Shown: positions 1 through 8,358, counted from the first letter of the stretch. The stretch is DNA of 29,786 nucleotides from Sulfurovum sp. (GCA_004377245.1 SOIK01000187.1:1-29786); one strand, 5' to 3'. Made by a program: numbers and translations. The notes: generated from the sequence alone by a model not told the origin.

Positions 1-500
1 TGGGCGATGTCATGAAAGAGTCTGCACGTATCGCACACTCTGTTGTCAAGATACTCATAGATCAAGGAAAGTTACCTATCTCTTCTTCTGTGATACCACA
101 TAATGCTAAAGAAAGGGAAGAACGTATTACGGTAGATGCCAGTGAAGTCTATAAACGTTATGATCTTCATATCCATGTTCCTGAAGGTGCGACACCTAAA
201 GATGGACCAAGCGCGGGGATTGCTATGGTAAGTGCTATAGCTTCCATTTTAAGTAATCAGAAGATAGACAATAGAGTGGCTATGACAGGAGAGGTAACTT
301 TGACAGGGAAAGTGCTTCCTATTGGTGGATTAAAAGAGAAACTCATCGCTGCCTATAAAGCAGGTGTGAGCAAAGCACTTATTCCTATGAAGAATTATGA
401 ACGAGATTTAGATGATATACCAGTCGAAGTTAAAAACAATATCGAGATTATCGGTGTATCTCATGTAGATGAGGTTTTAAAAGAGGTATTTGTAAAATAA
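1..500 (+). CDS. lon: Lon protease, C-terminal part (5' end outside window)
   Basis: ATP-dependent cytosolic protease that degrades misfolded and regulatory proteins. The window opens inside the gene; the frame is open from the first complete codon at position 3 (Gly-Asp-Val-Met-Lys-Glu-Ser), so the ATG at 12 is internal and not a start. What is visible is most of the proteolytic domain: the serine motif DGPSAGIAM with the catalytic Ser, then TGEVTLTGKVLPIGGLKEK with the catalytic Lys just after GG. The AAA+ and N-terminal domains lie upstream of the window. The stop TAA at 498-500 is followed by a perfect 24-bp palindrome and then a heptamer repeat. The gene converges on the response regulator gene. 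Identification is secure from the serine/lysine dyad motifs. Confidence 0.96.
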   Translation, partial: GDVMKESARIAHSVVKILIDQGKLPISSSVIPHNAKEREERITVDASEVYKRYDLHIHVPEGATPKDGPSAGIAMVSAIASILSNQKIDNRVAMTGEVTLTGKVLPIGGLKEKLIAAYKAGVSKALIPMKNYERDLDDIPVEVKNNIEIIGVSHVDEVLKEVFVK

Positions 501-516
501 GAAAGGGAGTGAGCAT

Positions 517-540
517 TGACAAAGTTTTAAAACTTTGTCA
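517..540. terminator. 24-bp perfect palindrome between lon and the response regulator gene
   Basis: A perfect 24-bp inverted repeat with 12-bp half sites (TGACAAAGTTTT and its complement) starts 16 bases after the lon stop. It has no spacer and no following T-run, so as RNA it would need to open a few central A-T pairs to form a loop. It could end transcription from both convergent genes, or be a protein-binding palindrome. The palindrome is directly visible; its function is inferred. Confidence 0.5.
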
Positions 541-541
541 A

Positions 542-593
542 ACTTAGCACTTAGCACTTAGCACTTAGCACTTAGCACTTAGCACTTAGCACT
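542..593. repeat. Heptanucleotide tandem repeat (ACTTAGC)n
   Basis: Seven perfect head-to-tail copies of ACTTAGC (542-590) are followed by a partial ACT (591-593). The last bases overlap the TAG stop (592-594) of the minus-strand response regulator gene. Perfect identity of the copies suggests recent or ongoing slippage. Because the array lies outside the reading frame except for the stop codon, copy number changes would alter only the 3' untranslated region between the two convergent genes. Confidence 0.9.
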
Positions 594-960
594 ATTGCGA
601 CCATTGTGTAATTTTAGCAAAGAGCACATCTTCCTTAACAGGCTTTCTTAAGAAGTCATTTGCACCGTTATCAAATACTTCAGTTTTTCTTGTATCATCT
701 GTTGAGAGTACAATAACAGGAATATGAGCATTTGCCATATCTGATCTAAAGATCTTTAGAAACTCTATCCCATCAACGATCGGCATCATGATGTCTAATA
801 AAATAAGATTGATGTCAGGATCTTTTTTCAACTTATCCAAAGCATCTGAACCATTTTCTGCTTCAACCATATCTGTTACGTTAGAATTCTTCTTTAAAAG
901 AGTCTGTAATAGTTTTCGGTTGATGAAGTCATCATCAACCATTAATACTTTCAATGCCAT
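592..960 (-). CDS. CheY-like single-domain response regulator
   Basis: A stand-alone receiver domain of 122 residues with no output domain. The acidic pocket is Asp9-Asp10-Asp11, the phosphoacceptor is Asp56 in LLLDIMMP, the switch Ser is in VLSTDD (about 86), and the conserved Lys106 is in LRKPV. The ATG lies only 4 bases after the stop of the hybrid histidine kinase upstream, so it is the last gene of a four-gene operon. It is likely the terminal phosphoacceptor of the relay kinase, kinase receiver, Hpt protein, this protein. With no output domain it should act by protein contact, as CheY and SpoIIR-type regulators do; the target cannot be told from the sequence. The TAG stop touches the heptamer repeat. 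Confidence 0.9.
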   Translation of the reverse strand: MALKVLMVDDDFINRKLLQTLLKKNSNVTDMVEAENGSDALDKLKKDPDINLILLDIMMPIVDGIEFLKIFRSDMANAHIPVIVLSTDDTRKTEVFDNGANDFLRKPVKEDVLFAKITQWSQ

Positions 961-964
961 CTGC

Positions 965-3900
965 TTATCCCCTATTCTTGTTAATTATAGTTTCAATCTC
1001 TTCTTTTGAATTTCCAGTTGTGATTATAGCTAGATTACTATTAGATTGACTGATATTGTCTGTTATAAGATCTGCATCAGCAAATAGTATGTCATATTTA
1101 CCTGATGAGAGTTCATTTTCCAGTGAATCTATAGCATCTAATGTCTCATAACGGTATCCTAGGTTTTCAATCACTTTGGTTAAGACCCTACCTTCTAAAA
1201 GAAACTTTTTAGCGATTAAAATCTTTTTCTCTGTAGATGTATCTATTATAGGTTCATCAAGATGAATCTCTACTTTATCTTCATCCTCCAAGAGGATTGG
1301 TTCATCTTTTACTAAATCAACTTCAAATGTAGGCTCTTCTTTAACATCTTTAATCTCTTCAGAGACTTCACTTTTTTCTTCTACGGATACTATTTTTACT
1401 TTATCTGATAAAAACTTGTTCAATACATAAAGTAATTCAGTTGTTTCAATAGGCTTGGTAATATACTCATCCATTCCCTCTCCAAGGAATCTCTCTCTAT
1501 CACCTTTGAGTGCATTTGCTGTCAAGGCAACGATAGGAATATGTGGCACTTCTTCATCTTCTTCATAGTCAAGTATTTCATGTGTAGCTTCTATACCATC
1601 CATGACTGGCATTTGAATATCCATAAAAAGAAGATCATAGTTCTTGTTTCTACGTTTTTCAAAACATTCAAGACCATTATTTGCCAAATCAACAGTAATA
1701 CCATGTTCTTCTAAAATACGTTTAATGAGTTTTTGGTTAATCATGTTGTCTTCAGTGACTAAGACTTTTGCATCAAATTTTGTTGTATAAGACGGTTGAG
1801 ATTCTTTGATGAGTTGAGGTGTTGTATTTGCACTTTTTGTAAGTATGTTTTTTAATTTAGTAAGGGTAACAGGTTTGAAAATTACATTATCCTGATTAAT
1901 ACCCATCTCTTCGATCTTATTACGACTAGTCACATTTGCCATAACGATAAGTTTTGATTTATCGATATTGGCAACAGCATCTATGATGTTTTGTTTTGCC
2001 TTATCTATATCAATCCAATAACTCTTACATACATCATTGTCATTTAACTCTTTGAGATCACCTACAGATTCAAAATGTTTTACTGTAGGACCAAAGTACT
2101 CAAAGTACGTTTCTAAGTAGTTGTCTAGTTTTGTTGGAATCTCTTGTTCATATTTACCGATAGTCATATCAGTGAATGCCTGTGTATAGTTTGTTTCAGT
2201 AGATGTGACTTCTTCAAGCAGTATGCTGAAATAGAATGTTGTACCATGGTCTTTTACACTTTCAAGCTCAAGTTGACCACCCATAAGTTCAACAAATTGA
2301 CTAGAGATAGTCAGTCCAAGACCTGTACCACCATATTTTCTGGTAACAGAAACATCTGCTTGTGAAAATGCATCAAAAATACGTGATTGTTGGTCTTTTG
2401 TCATACCAATACCATTATCTTGAACAGAAAACTTGATTCTAGGATTTAAATCATCTTCAGCTTGTATTTTTTGAATATCAAGATTAATTGTTCCACCATA
2501 ACTTGTGAACTTAATAGCATTACTAAGAAGATTAATAATAATCTCTTTAATCTTAGTTGGATCACCTTTAAGTTTGTTACTGATAGTTGGATCCATATAG
2601 AAGTTAAGATCAATATTTTTCTCAGCTGCACCAACAGCATAAGTTTCAACAGCACTTTCAAACTCTTCAGCTGCATCAAATACGATATTTTCAATTTCAA
2701 TTTTATTACTCTCAATTTTTGAAAGGTCAAGAATGTTGTTGATAATACTTAGAAGGTTTTCTGAACTTTTATCAATGATAGAAAGGAACTCTTTTTGTTC
2801 TGAATCAAGGTCGGTACTTTTTAATATTTCTGTAAATCCAACAATACCGTTGAGTGGAGTACGAATTTCATGTGACATGTTTGCCAAAAATAGTGACTTC
2901 GCTTCATTGGCTTGAAGTGCTATCAGTTTATCTTCTTTTGCTGTGTCTACCAGTGTTTCAAGGAATTTATAGGCTTCTTTTGTTCCTTCATGTGTGTCTA
3001 GTTCAATGTTTTCAATATGAGCAGTGTCTGAAGTAAGGTACTGATCACTGCTTTTCATATCATCTACGGCTTTGTTTAGTACATCTTCAAGTTCTTTAAT
3101 ATTTCGTGTAATATCTCGTGTAGTTGTGTATCCTAGATATGCCAAGATAAAACTCAACAACCAAATAGCTGTAGCAATTGCAAGAAGAATAAGTTGTTTT
3201 TGGAGGAAGGCATCACTTTTTTTCCACAAAGCATTTGAAGCTACAAGTTCTGCTTTAGCGAATAGTGATATTTTTTGTGTTTGAAGTGCAAACCAGTCCA
3301 TAGCCTCTTCTGCGTAGTCACCATTATCAACATCGGTTTGAATAGCAGATGAAGTTTCTGCTAGTTCTGTTAATGTCTCTTGAGCTTTAGGGTTAGTAAG
3401 AATTTGTTCTAATTCTTGGCGTAGTTGTGTATTTGTAACTTGTTTTATATCAAAAACATTTGCTTTTGTTTTAAATTCATCCCAGAGTGCAATTTCATCA
3501 AATGACATAGACGCTTTTTTTGTCATATAGTATGAGATAAACCCTCTTTCTAAACCAGCATTCTCTTTTACAGTATAGAGTTGAGAGAGTGTTGATACAA
3601 GTGAAGATATCTCTGTGTCAAGTGCAAAGTTGTTAACTTGTAAAAGGTTATCAAGAATTGGGGTAGATAGCTTTTTTGTATATCCATCAAAAAATATCTT
3701 TTTGAAATCTTCATCAGGTGTATCCGCACCTTTTCTAATAGTTGAAAGTGTCCCAATATTTGTTAAGAGTGTTTGATATTTACTTTTATCCAGATGAGCA
3801 CTCTCTCCTAGTACTTTACGAAGAAAAGGGATATAACTTGTATCTTTAGTAACCAAATTTGTTTTCAGCGTCTGTAAGGCTTTATCTGTACTTTTTCTCT

Positions 3901-4141
3901 GTTTAATCAGTGAATCTGAAAACTCTTTCTGATCACTTCCCATGTAGAGAGCTGATAAACCACGCTCTTTACCAATTTGTGTAAGAGAATGGCCAAGATT
4001 GGCATTGTTGCTTAGTAAAGTTTTTAATGCATTTGCTTTTTCAAAGTTTAAATATGAAGTTATAAAGAAATAACTTGATAGTAAAATAAGAAGTAAAATT
4101 GGTACCAGTCCAATCAGTTTAAGTCTATTACGTATAGTCAT
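965..4141 (-). CDS. NIT-domain hybrid sensor histidine kinase with receiver domains
   Basis: A 1058-residue membrane kinase. In order: TM helix about 8-27; a periplasmic region to about 315 that resembles the nitrate/nitrite-sensing NIT domain (KERGLSALYMGS followed by QRKSTDKAL, and a second ERGFISYYM); TM helix about 316-338; HisKA with phosphoacceptor His424 in HEIRTPLNG; HATPase with N box NLLSNAIKF near 537-545, DNGIG 575-579 and GGTGLGL 604-610. A degenerate receiver-like stretch (about 655-770, ending FKPVTLTKL) follows, then an intact receiver with Asp841 in LFMDIQMPVMDG and Lys in ITKPI, an acidic linker, and a second degraded receiver near the C-terminus (ILFADADLI). It sits 13 bases downstream of the Hpt gene and 4 bases upstream of the CheY-like gene. 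The NIT call is by motif and moderately sure; the kinase call is certain. Confidence 0.92.
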   Translation of the reverse strand: MTIRNRLKLIGLVPILLLILLSSYFFITSYLNFEKANALKTLLSNNANLGHSLTQIGKERGLSALYMGSDQKEFSDSLIKQRKSTDKALQTLKTNLVTKDTSYIPFLRKVLGESAHLDKSKYQTLLTNIGTLSTIRKGADTPDEDFKKIFFDGYTKKLSTPILDNLLQVNNFALDTEISSLVSTLSQLYTVKENAGLERGFISYYMTKKASMSFDEIALWDEFKTKANVFDIKQVTNTQLRQELEQILTNPKAQETLTELAETSSAIQTDVDNGDYAEEAMDWFALQTQKISLFAKAELVASNALWKKSDAFLQKQLILLAIATAIWLLSFILAYLGYTTTRDITRNIKELEDVLNKAVDDMKSSDQYLTSDTAHIENIELDTHEGTKEAYKFLETLVDTAKEDKLIALQANEAKSLFLANMSHEIRTPLNGIVGFTEILKSTDLDSEQKEFLSIIDKSSENLLSIINNILDLSKIESNKIEIENIVFDAAEEFESAVETYAVGAAEKNIDLNFYMDPTISNKLKGDPTKIKEIIINLLSNAIKFTSYGGTINLDIQKIQAEDDLNPRIKFSVQDNGIGMTKDQQSRIFDAFSQADVSVTRKYGGTGLGLTISSQFVELMGGQLELESVKDHGTTFYFSILLEEVTSTETNYTQAFTDMTIGKYEQEIPTKLDNYLETYFEYFGPTVKHFESVGDLKELNDNDVCKSYWIDIDKAKQNIIDAVANIDKSKLIVMANVTSRNKIEEMGINQDNVIFKPVTLTKLKNILTKSANTTPQLIKESQPSYTTKFDAKVLVTEDNMINQKLIKRILEEHGITVDLANNGLECFEKRRNKNYDLLFMDIQMPVMDGIEATHEILDYEEDEEVPHIPIVALTANALKGDRERFLGEGMDEYITKPIETTELLYVLNKFLSDKVKIVSVEEKSEVSEEIKDVKEEPTFEVDLVKDEPILLEDEDKVEIHLDEPIIDTSTEKKILIAKKFLLEGRVLTKVIENLGYRYETLDAIDSLENELSSGKYDILFADADLITDNISQSNSNLAIITTGNSKEEIETIINKNRG

Positions 4142-4154
4142 CGTTTATTTCCTT

Positions 4155-5663
4155 TTATTTTGATATAAGATTAATTTGAGTTTCCAAAGACAAAAAATGT
4201 GCCCAGTAGTGCCTGATCATACCTTCTAGCTTACTGCTATCTTCACAAAACTGTATCTCGTAAAGTGTATCAGAGAGTGGATTTATGCGAAGGTTGCTTG
4301 ATGTACCTTTGAGTAGATGGCCTATCTTTTGGATAGTGTCTAAATCACCTTTCTCATAGGCCTCTAATATTTTTTCTGTTTCTACGTGTGCTTGCCCTAT
4401 AAAGTCATGAACAAACTCTTCGATAAGTTCCACCGGTAGACTTAAGTCTTTTGCAGATTGTTCTAATTGGAAGTCAAAGTGTATAGGTTGAACATCATTG
4501 AGGTTGATGGTACCGAAGCTTTCAGTTGTTGTCGTAACAGATTCAGCTTCTGGTACAGATAGAGGTTCTTCTTCATGAAGATCTATACTATCGATAACTA
4601 CAGAATCAACTGCTTCAACTTTTATTTCAGAGTCTATTCCTAATATAGATGAAGTCTCTTCTTTAGCTGTTTCTAACTGGGAAGTTGTTAGTCTGGCAAG
4701 TGTAGTATAAAAAGATTCTATATGTGTATTTTGATTATCTGCTGTAGCATTTTCCATTTGTGTTACAATTTCACTAACAACAGGGAGATGCAAAACATTT
4801 GAGAGGTGAGAGAGAGTGCCAATAGCATGAGAGCGTTTCTCCTCTTGGGTACTCTGAAGATCTTTTTCTAAAGAGAGTGCTGTATCGATATATTCAGTTA
4901 AGAAAGTATTGTAATCTTCAGTTGAAATACCTATGCTTTGACTGATGTTTTTTACATCAATAACGATAGGAGCTTGATTGTCATCAGCTGTTTCTACTTG
5001 TTCCTTTCCTGTTATAGTTATAGCTATTTTATCTATAGTCTCTTCAGGTGCATTAGGTAGGACAAGATCAAAAAGTGCATCATCATTTTCTTCTGTAGCA
5101 CTGCTCTCTCTAGTCTCTTCATTATCCATAGAGTCATCAGTTAAAAGTGATATCTCTTGCTCGTCACCACTTTGCTCTTTAGCTTCTTCTTCAGAATCAT
5201 CTAAAATAGATGTATCGTTTTCTAATAAATCATCAGTACCTTTGATAGAAATTAGATCATCATGAAGAAGTGATATTTCCTCCTCTGTACTTACATCTAA
5301 TTTCAGAATCTTCTCAACTAACTCATTTTCATCTTTTGTTATAGATGACTCTTCATCATTTTCTGCCAATGTAAATGTTGAGATATCATCATCTATAAGC
5401 ATTGATTCTTCAGGGAATGTTTGGACTTGAACTAAAGTAATGTTTCCTAACATACCTGAGAGATTATTATTCTTTACATCATATGTTTCTTCATTTTGAG
5501 CTGTTGTGATAGTGACTTTTCCATCTTCTGCTGATGAGGAAAATTTAATATCTCCTAATGCAATTTCTCTATAAAGTTCATCTATATTTTCTACTTCGAG
5601 TAAGGCTAATAGACTAGGATCAATAGCGATAATTTGATTGTTTTGATTGGTGATATAGTACAT
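4155..5663 (-). CDS. Hpt (histidine phosphotransfer) domain protein with acidic linker
   Basis: A 502-residue soluble protein. The last ~110 residues form an Hpt domain: His449 in IGHLLKGTSSNLRINPL matches the HxLKG(S/T)xxN consensus. A second Hpt-like helical block lies near residues 235-335 (HAIGTLSHLSNVLHL) but lacks the Lys-Gly after its His and is probably inactive. Residues about 90-230 are highly acidic and low in complexity (many Glu, Asp and Ser), probably a disordered linker. The first ~80 residues begin YYITNQNNQIIAIDPSLLAL, which looks like a small PAS-like sensor fold, tentatively. It lies between the PAS gene (17 bases upstream) and the hybrid kinase gene (13 bases downstream). 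It is the natural shuttle between the kinase receiver and the CheY-like protein. Confidence 0.85.
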   Translation of the reverse strand: MYYITNQNNQIIAIDPSLLALLEVENIDELYREIALGDIKFSSSAEDGKVTITTAQNEETYDVKNNNLSGMLGNITLVQVQTFPEESMLIDDDISTFTLAENDEESSITKDENELVEKILKLDVSTEEEISLLHDDLISIKGTDDLLENDTSILDDSEEEAKEQSGDEQEISLLTDDSMDNEETRESSATEENDDALFDLVLPNAPEETIDKIAITITGKEQVETADDNQAPIVIDVKNISQSIGISTEDYNTFLTEYIDTALSLEKDLQSTQEEKRSHAIGTLSHLSNVLHLPVVSEIVTQMENATADNQNTHIESFYTTLARLTTSQLETAKEETSSILGIDSEIKVEAVDSVVIDSIDLHEEEPLSVPEAESVTTTTESFGTINLNDVQPIHFDFQLEQSAKDLSLPVELIEEFVHDFIGQAHVETEKILEAYEKGDLDTIQKIGHLLKGTSSNLRINPLSDTLYEIQFCEDSSKLEGMIRHYWAHFLSLETQINLISK

Positions 5664-5680
5664 GTATGAACAAATCCTTT

Positions 5681-6094
5681 TTAATTATTTTCTTTTTGTA
5701 GCAAATCTCTATAGATATGAATGCTCTCTTCTACTTCGTTTTCTGAAGCAGGTCTTCTTGCTGCTGTGTACCCGGTGATGTCTCCATCAGTTACAATAGG
5801 AGTGATATGTGAATAAACCCAGTAATACTTACCATCTTTTCGAAGATTTTTAACAATCCCTGTCCACTCTTTCCCTGCTTGTATGGTGTCCCATACCTCT
5901 TGGAAAGCAGCTTTTGGCATATCAGGATGCCTGACAATGTTGTGATTTTTTCCTGTAAGTTCATCTTTTGTGTAGCCCGTAATTTCACAGAATTTTCTGT
6001 TGGCATACGTAATGATGCCGTTTAAATCTGTAGAGCTTACGATTAACCCCTTTTCAAAGGTATGCTCTTCGTTGATTGGATCAGGTCTATTCAT
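5681..6094 (-). CDS. Aer/CetB-type stand-alone PAS sensor protein
   Basis: A 137-residue protein that is a single PAS domain. The segment NHNIVRHPDMPKAAFQEVW (residues 50-68) followed by GKEWTGIVKNLRKDGKYYWV is nearly the signature of the FAD-binding PAS of the aerotaxis receptor Aer, including Arg55, His56 and Asp58. In Campylobacter a similar PAS-only protein, CetB, passes a redox signal to a separate membrane partner. It is the first gene of the signalling operon, so it may feed redox or energy status to the hybrid kinase or its Hpt protein. The start ATG at 6094 follows a purine-rich GGGTAAG. FAD binding is inferred from family motifs, not shown. Confidence 0.88.
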   Translation of the reverse strand: MNRPDPINEEHTFEKGLIVSSTDLNGIITYANRKFCEITGYTKDELTGKNHNIVRHPDMPKAAFQEVWDTIQAGKEWTGIVKNLRKDGKYYWVYSHITPIVTDGDITGYTAARRPASENEVEESIHIYRDLLQKENN

Positions 6095-6173
6095 AGTATT
6101 TTCTTACCCTTTTTTTGTTGTATCAAGAAGAAGTGTAGTACGTAGTAAACCTAAAGTAATAAAATTTACTATT

Positions 6174-6236
6174 AGCAACCTGGCAATCTACATGAGACCC
6201 ATGGTTTTCTGTCCTCACTTCACAATGAGTTTAGCT
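6174..6236 (-). promoter_or_regulatory. Candidate c-di-GMP-I (GEMM) riboswitch, divergent, in the operon leader
   Basis: Read on the minus strand, this stretch follows the GEMM layout. AGCTAAAC (compare GGCAAAC) is followed by a 6-bp hairpin with a GNRA loop (CTCATT, GTGA, AGTGAG; plus positions 6214-6229), then GGACAGAAAACC (compare GGGACGCAAAGCC), CATGGGTCT (compare CAYGGGYCTAA) and GATTGCCAGGTTGCT (compare GATAGCCGGGTTGCC). The two ends pair (AGC with GCT), as in the family. Several usually fixed bases differ, so ligand preference may be altered or lost. It lies 80 bases before the PAS gene start and just after a TATAAT box, in the expected place. The downstream leader has a TAGTAAA/TTTACTA hairpin (6143-6171) but no clear terminator T-run, so control of translation is as likely as control of termination. 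Confidence 0.62.
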
Positions 6237-6261
6237 TTTTAAGTGTAAATATGAGTTATAT

Positions 6262-6267
6262 ATTATA
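6262..6267 (-). promoter_or_regulatory. -10 box of the PAS/Hpt/kinase/regulator operon
   Basis: Minus-strand TATAAT about 26 bases before the riboswitch. No good -35 is visible, as is common in this phylum. The region where a -35 would sit falls at the edge of the long-hairpin element at 6280-6449. Confidence 0.55.
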
Positions 6268-6279
6268 TTCACTATTATG

Positions 6280-6449
6280 TTAAACCCGAAATATGCAATA
6301 GAATCATAAAACTATCATTTATCATTGAGCCTAGGGCATTCACAAGAAAATCATCGATTAACCTTTGGGTTAACCTCAAATTTTTTGCAAACACCCTAAA
6401 CTCAAGCATAAACGCTATTTTCATAATTCTATTGCATAATTCAGGTTAA
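6280..6449 (-). repeat. Long-hairpin intergenic element, copy 1
   Basis: A 170-bp inverted repeat. The two ~72-base arms align without gaps for 66 bases, from the outer TTAAACCCGAA to the inner AAAAT. The core holds CATCGA (6352-6357), a hairpin TTAACC/TTTG/GGTTAA (6358-6373), CCTCAA (6374-6379) and ATTTTTTG (6380-6387). All ten transition-type differences between arms would be G-U pairs on the minus strand and A-C mismatches on the plus strand, so the minus strand is given. It lies between uvrC and the PAS operon, both on the minus strand. Copies 2 and 3 are at 14271-14445 and 18925-19026. Confidence 0.85.
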
Positions 6450-6567
6450 ATAAATTAAGTAAAAGAAAATTTAAATAAAAACCCCACTTCTAAAACTTTA
6501 TAACAATTAAACTAAAAATAGAATGAATTAAGAAGTTTTTTAGTAAAAAATATCAAATAATGTACGA

Positions 6568-8358
6568 TTATTGATTATTAATTTTAATAATATTTGAAAT
6601 TTTCTTATTTGTAACTCTCTCAATATCTTCCCTCGAAGCACTCTCGATGGCTTCAAATGTCCCAAAGTAATTAATCAACTTTTTCACAGTAGCTTTACCT
6701 ATACCCTTTTTATTCAGTAGGGAGATTTGAGTATCTTCTTTACGCTTTTTGTTTTGATGGTAGGTGATAGCATAACGATGTGCTTCATCTCTTTGGCGTT
6801 GAACCCAGTGTAAACGTTTGTCATTTGGCTTGAGTTCTATGAGTCCATTGATAGTGTAAATGAGATCTTTCGCGGCACCTTTGGCACGGTGGGCTTTGGC
6901 ATCAAGTTTCTCTTTGGCTATGGCGATAACATCGAGGTTTACATTTTCCTCTTGAAGAAGTTGTCGAGCAAGATTTAGGTTTGCCTGACCTCCATCGAGT
7001 ATCCAGAGGTCTGGTGCAGGATGTTCTTTAAAGTCTGCTATGCGACGAGAGAGCATCTCTTTCATCTGCCCATACTCATCTCGTTCGTGCAGCGTGTAGC
7101 GTCTATAAGAACTTTTATCCCATTTGGCTTCATTCCAAACGACCATGCCTCCTACTGTGGCAACACCCATAAGATGCGAGTTGTCAAAAGTCTCTATGCG
7201 ATAAGGGATGACGGTGAGGTCAAAGAGGTCTGCTATCTTTTGCTCCATCACTGTATCACTCTGTTTTGTACGTAATAACTCCTTACAGTTTTGCAGTGCT
7301 AGAGCGATGAGTTTGGCCTTAGAGCCACGTTGTGGAGTTAGTACTTCTATTTTTTTATCAAAACGAGTTGTGAGTGTTTGGGCTACCTGTTGGCTGTCTT
7401 CAAAGGCATGAGCAGTAAGAATTTGTTTACTCACATTGGGTGTGTCGATGGTATAAAACTCTAACAAAGCTTGCTTATAGGCTTCATTTTCATCAAAGAT
7501 ATGGGTGTGCCTGAAGTAAGAGTATGCAGAGGAGATGATCTTTCCCTCACGCATAAAAAGTTTGACGATGACCCCTCTCTCATCTCCACTTTGTATGGCA
7601 AAGATATCAAGGTTCATTTGGTTGGCCAGGTCAATGTTGGAGCTAATCGTGAGTGAAGAGATCGCTTGAATGGTATCTCTCATGCTACCTGCTTCCTCGT
7701 AACGTTCCTGCATTGCAAGTGATGTCATCTTCTCTTCTAAAGTTGTGATAAGCTTTTTACGTTTTACTATGGAAGTTTTTGCTTGAGTAACTATCTCCCC
7801 ATACTCCTCAGGAGTGACTTTCCCTTCACAAGGTGCTAAACATTTTTTGATTTGGTAAAAAAGACAGGCTTTTCCTTCTCTAAGACAAGACTTTTTTTGT
7901 ACAAGTGGATAGACTTCATAGAGTGCATCAAGCAGTGCCTTTCCTCCTGTAGGAAAAGGACCATAATAGGTGATATCTTTTCCTTTTACGACTTTACGTG
8001 TAATTTCAAAACGGGGATACTCCTGCGACTCGTCTATATAGATATAAGGATAGGTCTTGTCATCACGCAAAAGGATGTTATATTTGGGTTTAAGCTGTTT
8101 AATGAGAGAGTTTTCGAGTATAAGTGCATCTTCTTCGGTTCCCACAACGATATATTCTAGTTTGTATGCTTCAAGTAGCATCTTGATGATACGTGGACTC
8201 TGCGTTGGGTTGGGTGTAAACTCCGGTGTAAAACGCCAATAGCTTTTGACACGATTTTTAAGGTTTTTTGCTTTTCCTACATAAAGCAACTTTCCTGTAG
8301 CATCAAAATACTGGTACACCCCCGCAGATGAGGGGAGGTTTTGAACTATTGATTGCAT
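6568..8358 (-). CDS. uvrC: UvrABC system protein C (excinuclease subunit)
   Basis: Nucleotide excision repair endonuclease that makes both incisions around a UvrB-bound lesion. At 596 residues it has the usual length. The N-terminal GIY-YIG nuclease is clear (SAGVYQYFDATGKLLYVGKAKNLK, about 11-34). It is followed by a cysteine-containing block (CLREGKACLFYQIKKCLAPC), a UVR motif for UvrB contact near residues 200-235, the RNase H-like second nuclease (ETFDNSHLMG, WILDGGQANL), and C-terminal helix-hairpin-helix DNA-binding repeats (LLNKKGIGKATVKKLINYFG). The start ATG (8356-8358) overlaps the end of the upstream DUF721-like gene by 13 bases, so the two are probably translationally coupled. No obvious Shine-Dalgarno is seen at the start. 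Downstream, 6451-6567 is plain AT-rich sequence. Confidence 0.97.
   Translation of the reverse strand: MQSIVQNLPSSAGVYQYFDATGKLLYVGKAKNLKNRVKSYWRFTPEFTPNPTQSPRIIKMLLEAYKLEYIVVGTEEDALILENSLIKQLKPKYNILLRDDKTYPYIYIDESQEYPRFEITRKVVKGKDITYYGPFPTGGKALLDALYEVYPLVQKKSCLREGKACLFYQIKKCLAPCEGKVTPEEYGEIVTQAKTSIVKRKKLITTLEEKMTSLAMQERYEEAGSMRDTIQAISSLTISSNIDLANQMNLDIFAIQSGDERGVIVKLFMREGKIISSAYSYFRHTHIFDENEAYKQALLEFYTIDTPNVSKQILTAHAFEDSQQVAQTLTTRFDKKIEVLTPQRGSKAKLIALALQNCKELLRTKQSDTVMEQKIADLFDLTVIPYRIETFDNSHLMGVATVGGMVVWNEAKWDKSSYRRYTLHERDEYGQMKEMLSRRIADFKEHPAPDLWILDGGQANLNLARQLLQEENVNLDVIAIAKEKLDAKAHRAKGAAKDLIYTINGLIELKPNDKRLHWVQRQRDEAHRYAITYHQNKKRKEDTQISLLNKKGIGKATVKKLINYFGTFEAIESASREDIERVTNKKISNIIKINNQ

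Noticed and set aside
542-593. CIRCE-like heat-shock operator or CRISPR array in the ACTTAGC repeats
   Set aside because: TTAGCACT resembles half a CIRCE site only by chance of the repeat; there is no GAGTGCTAA partner and no spacer sequences.
2446-2730. Open frames inside the histidine kinase gene on both strands
   Set aside because: They are shadows of the kinase frame with low-complexity Leu/Lys or Ile/Asn content and no ribosome sites.
6280-6449. Insertion sequence remnant or CRISPR repeat
   Set aside because: No coding sequence is present and the repeat is one full-length hairpin, not direct repeats with spacers; treated as a palindromic element.
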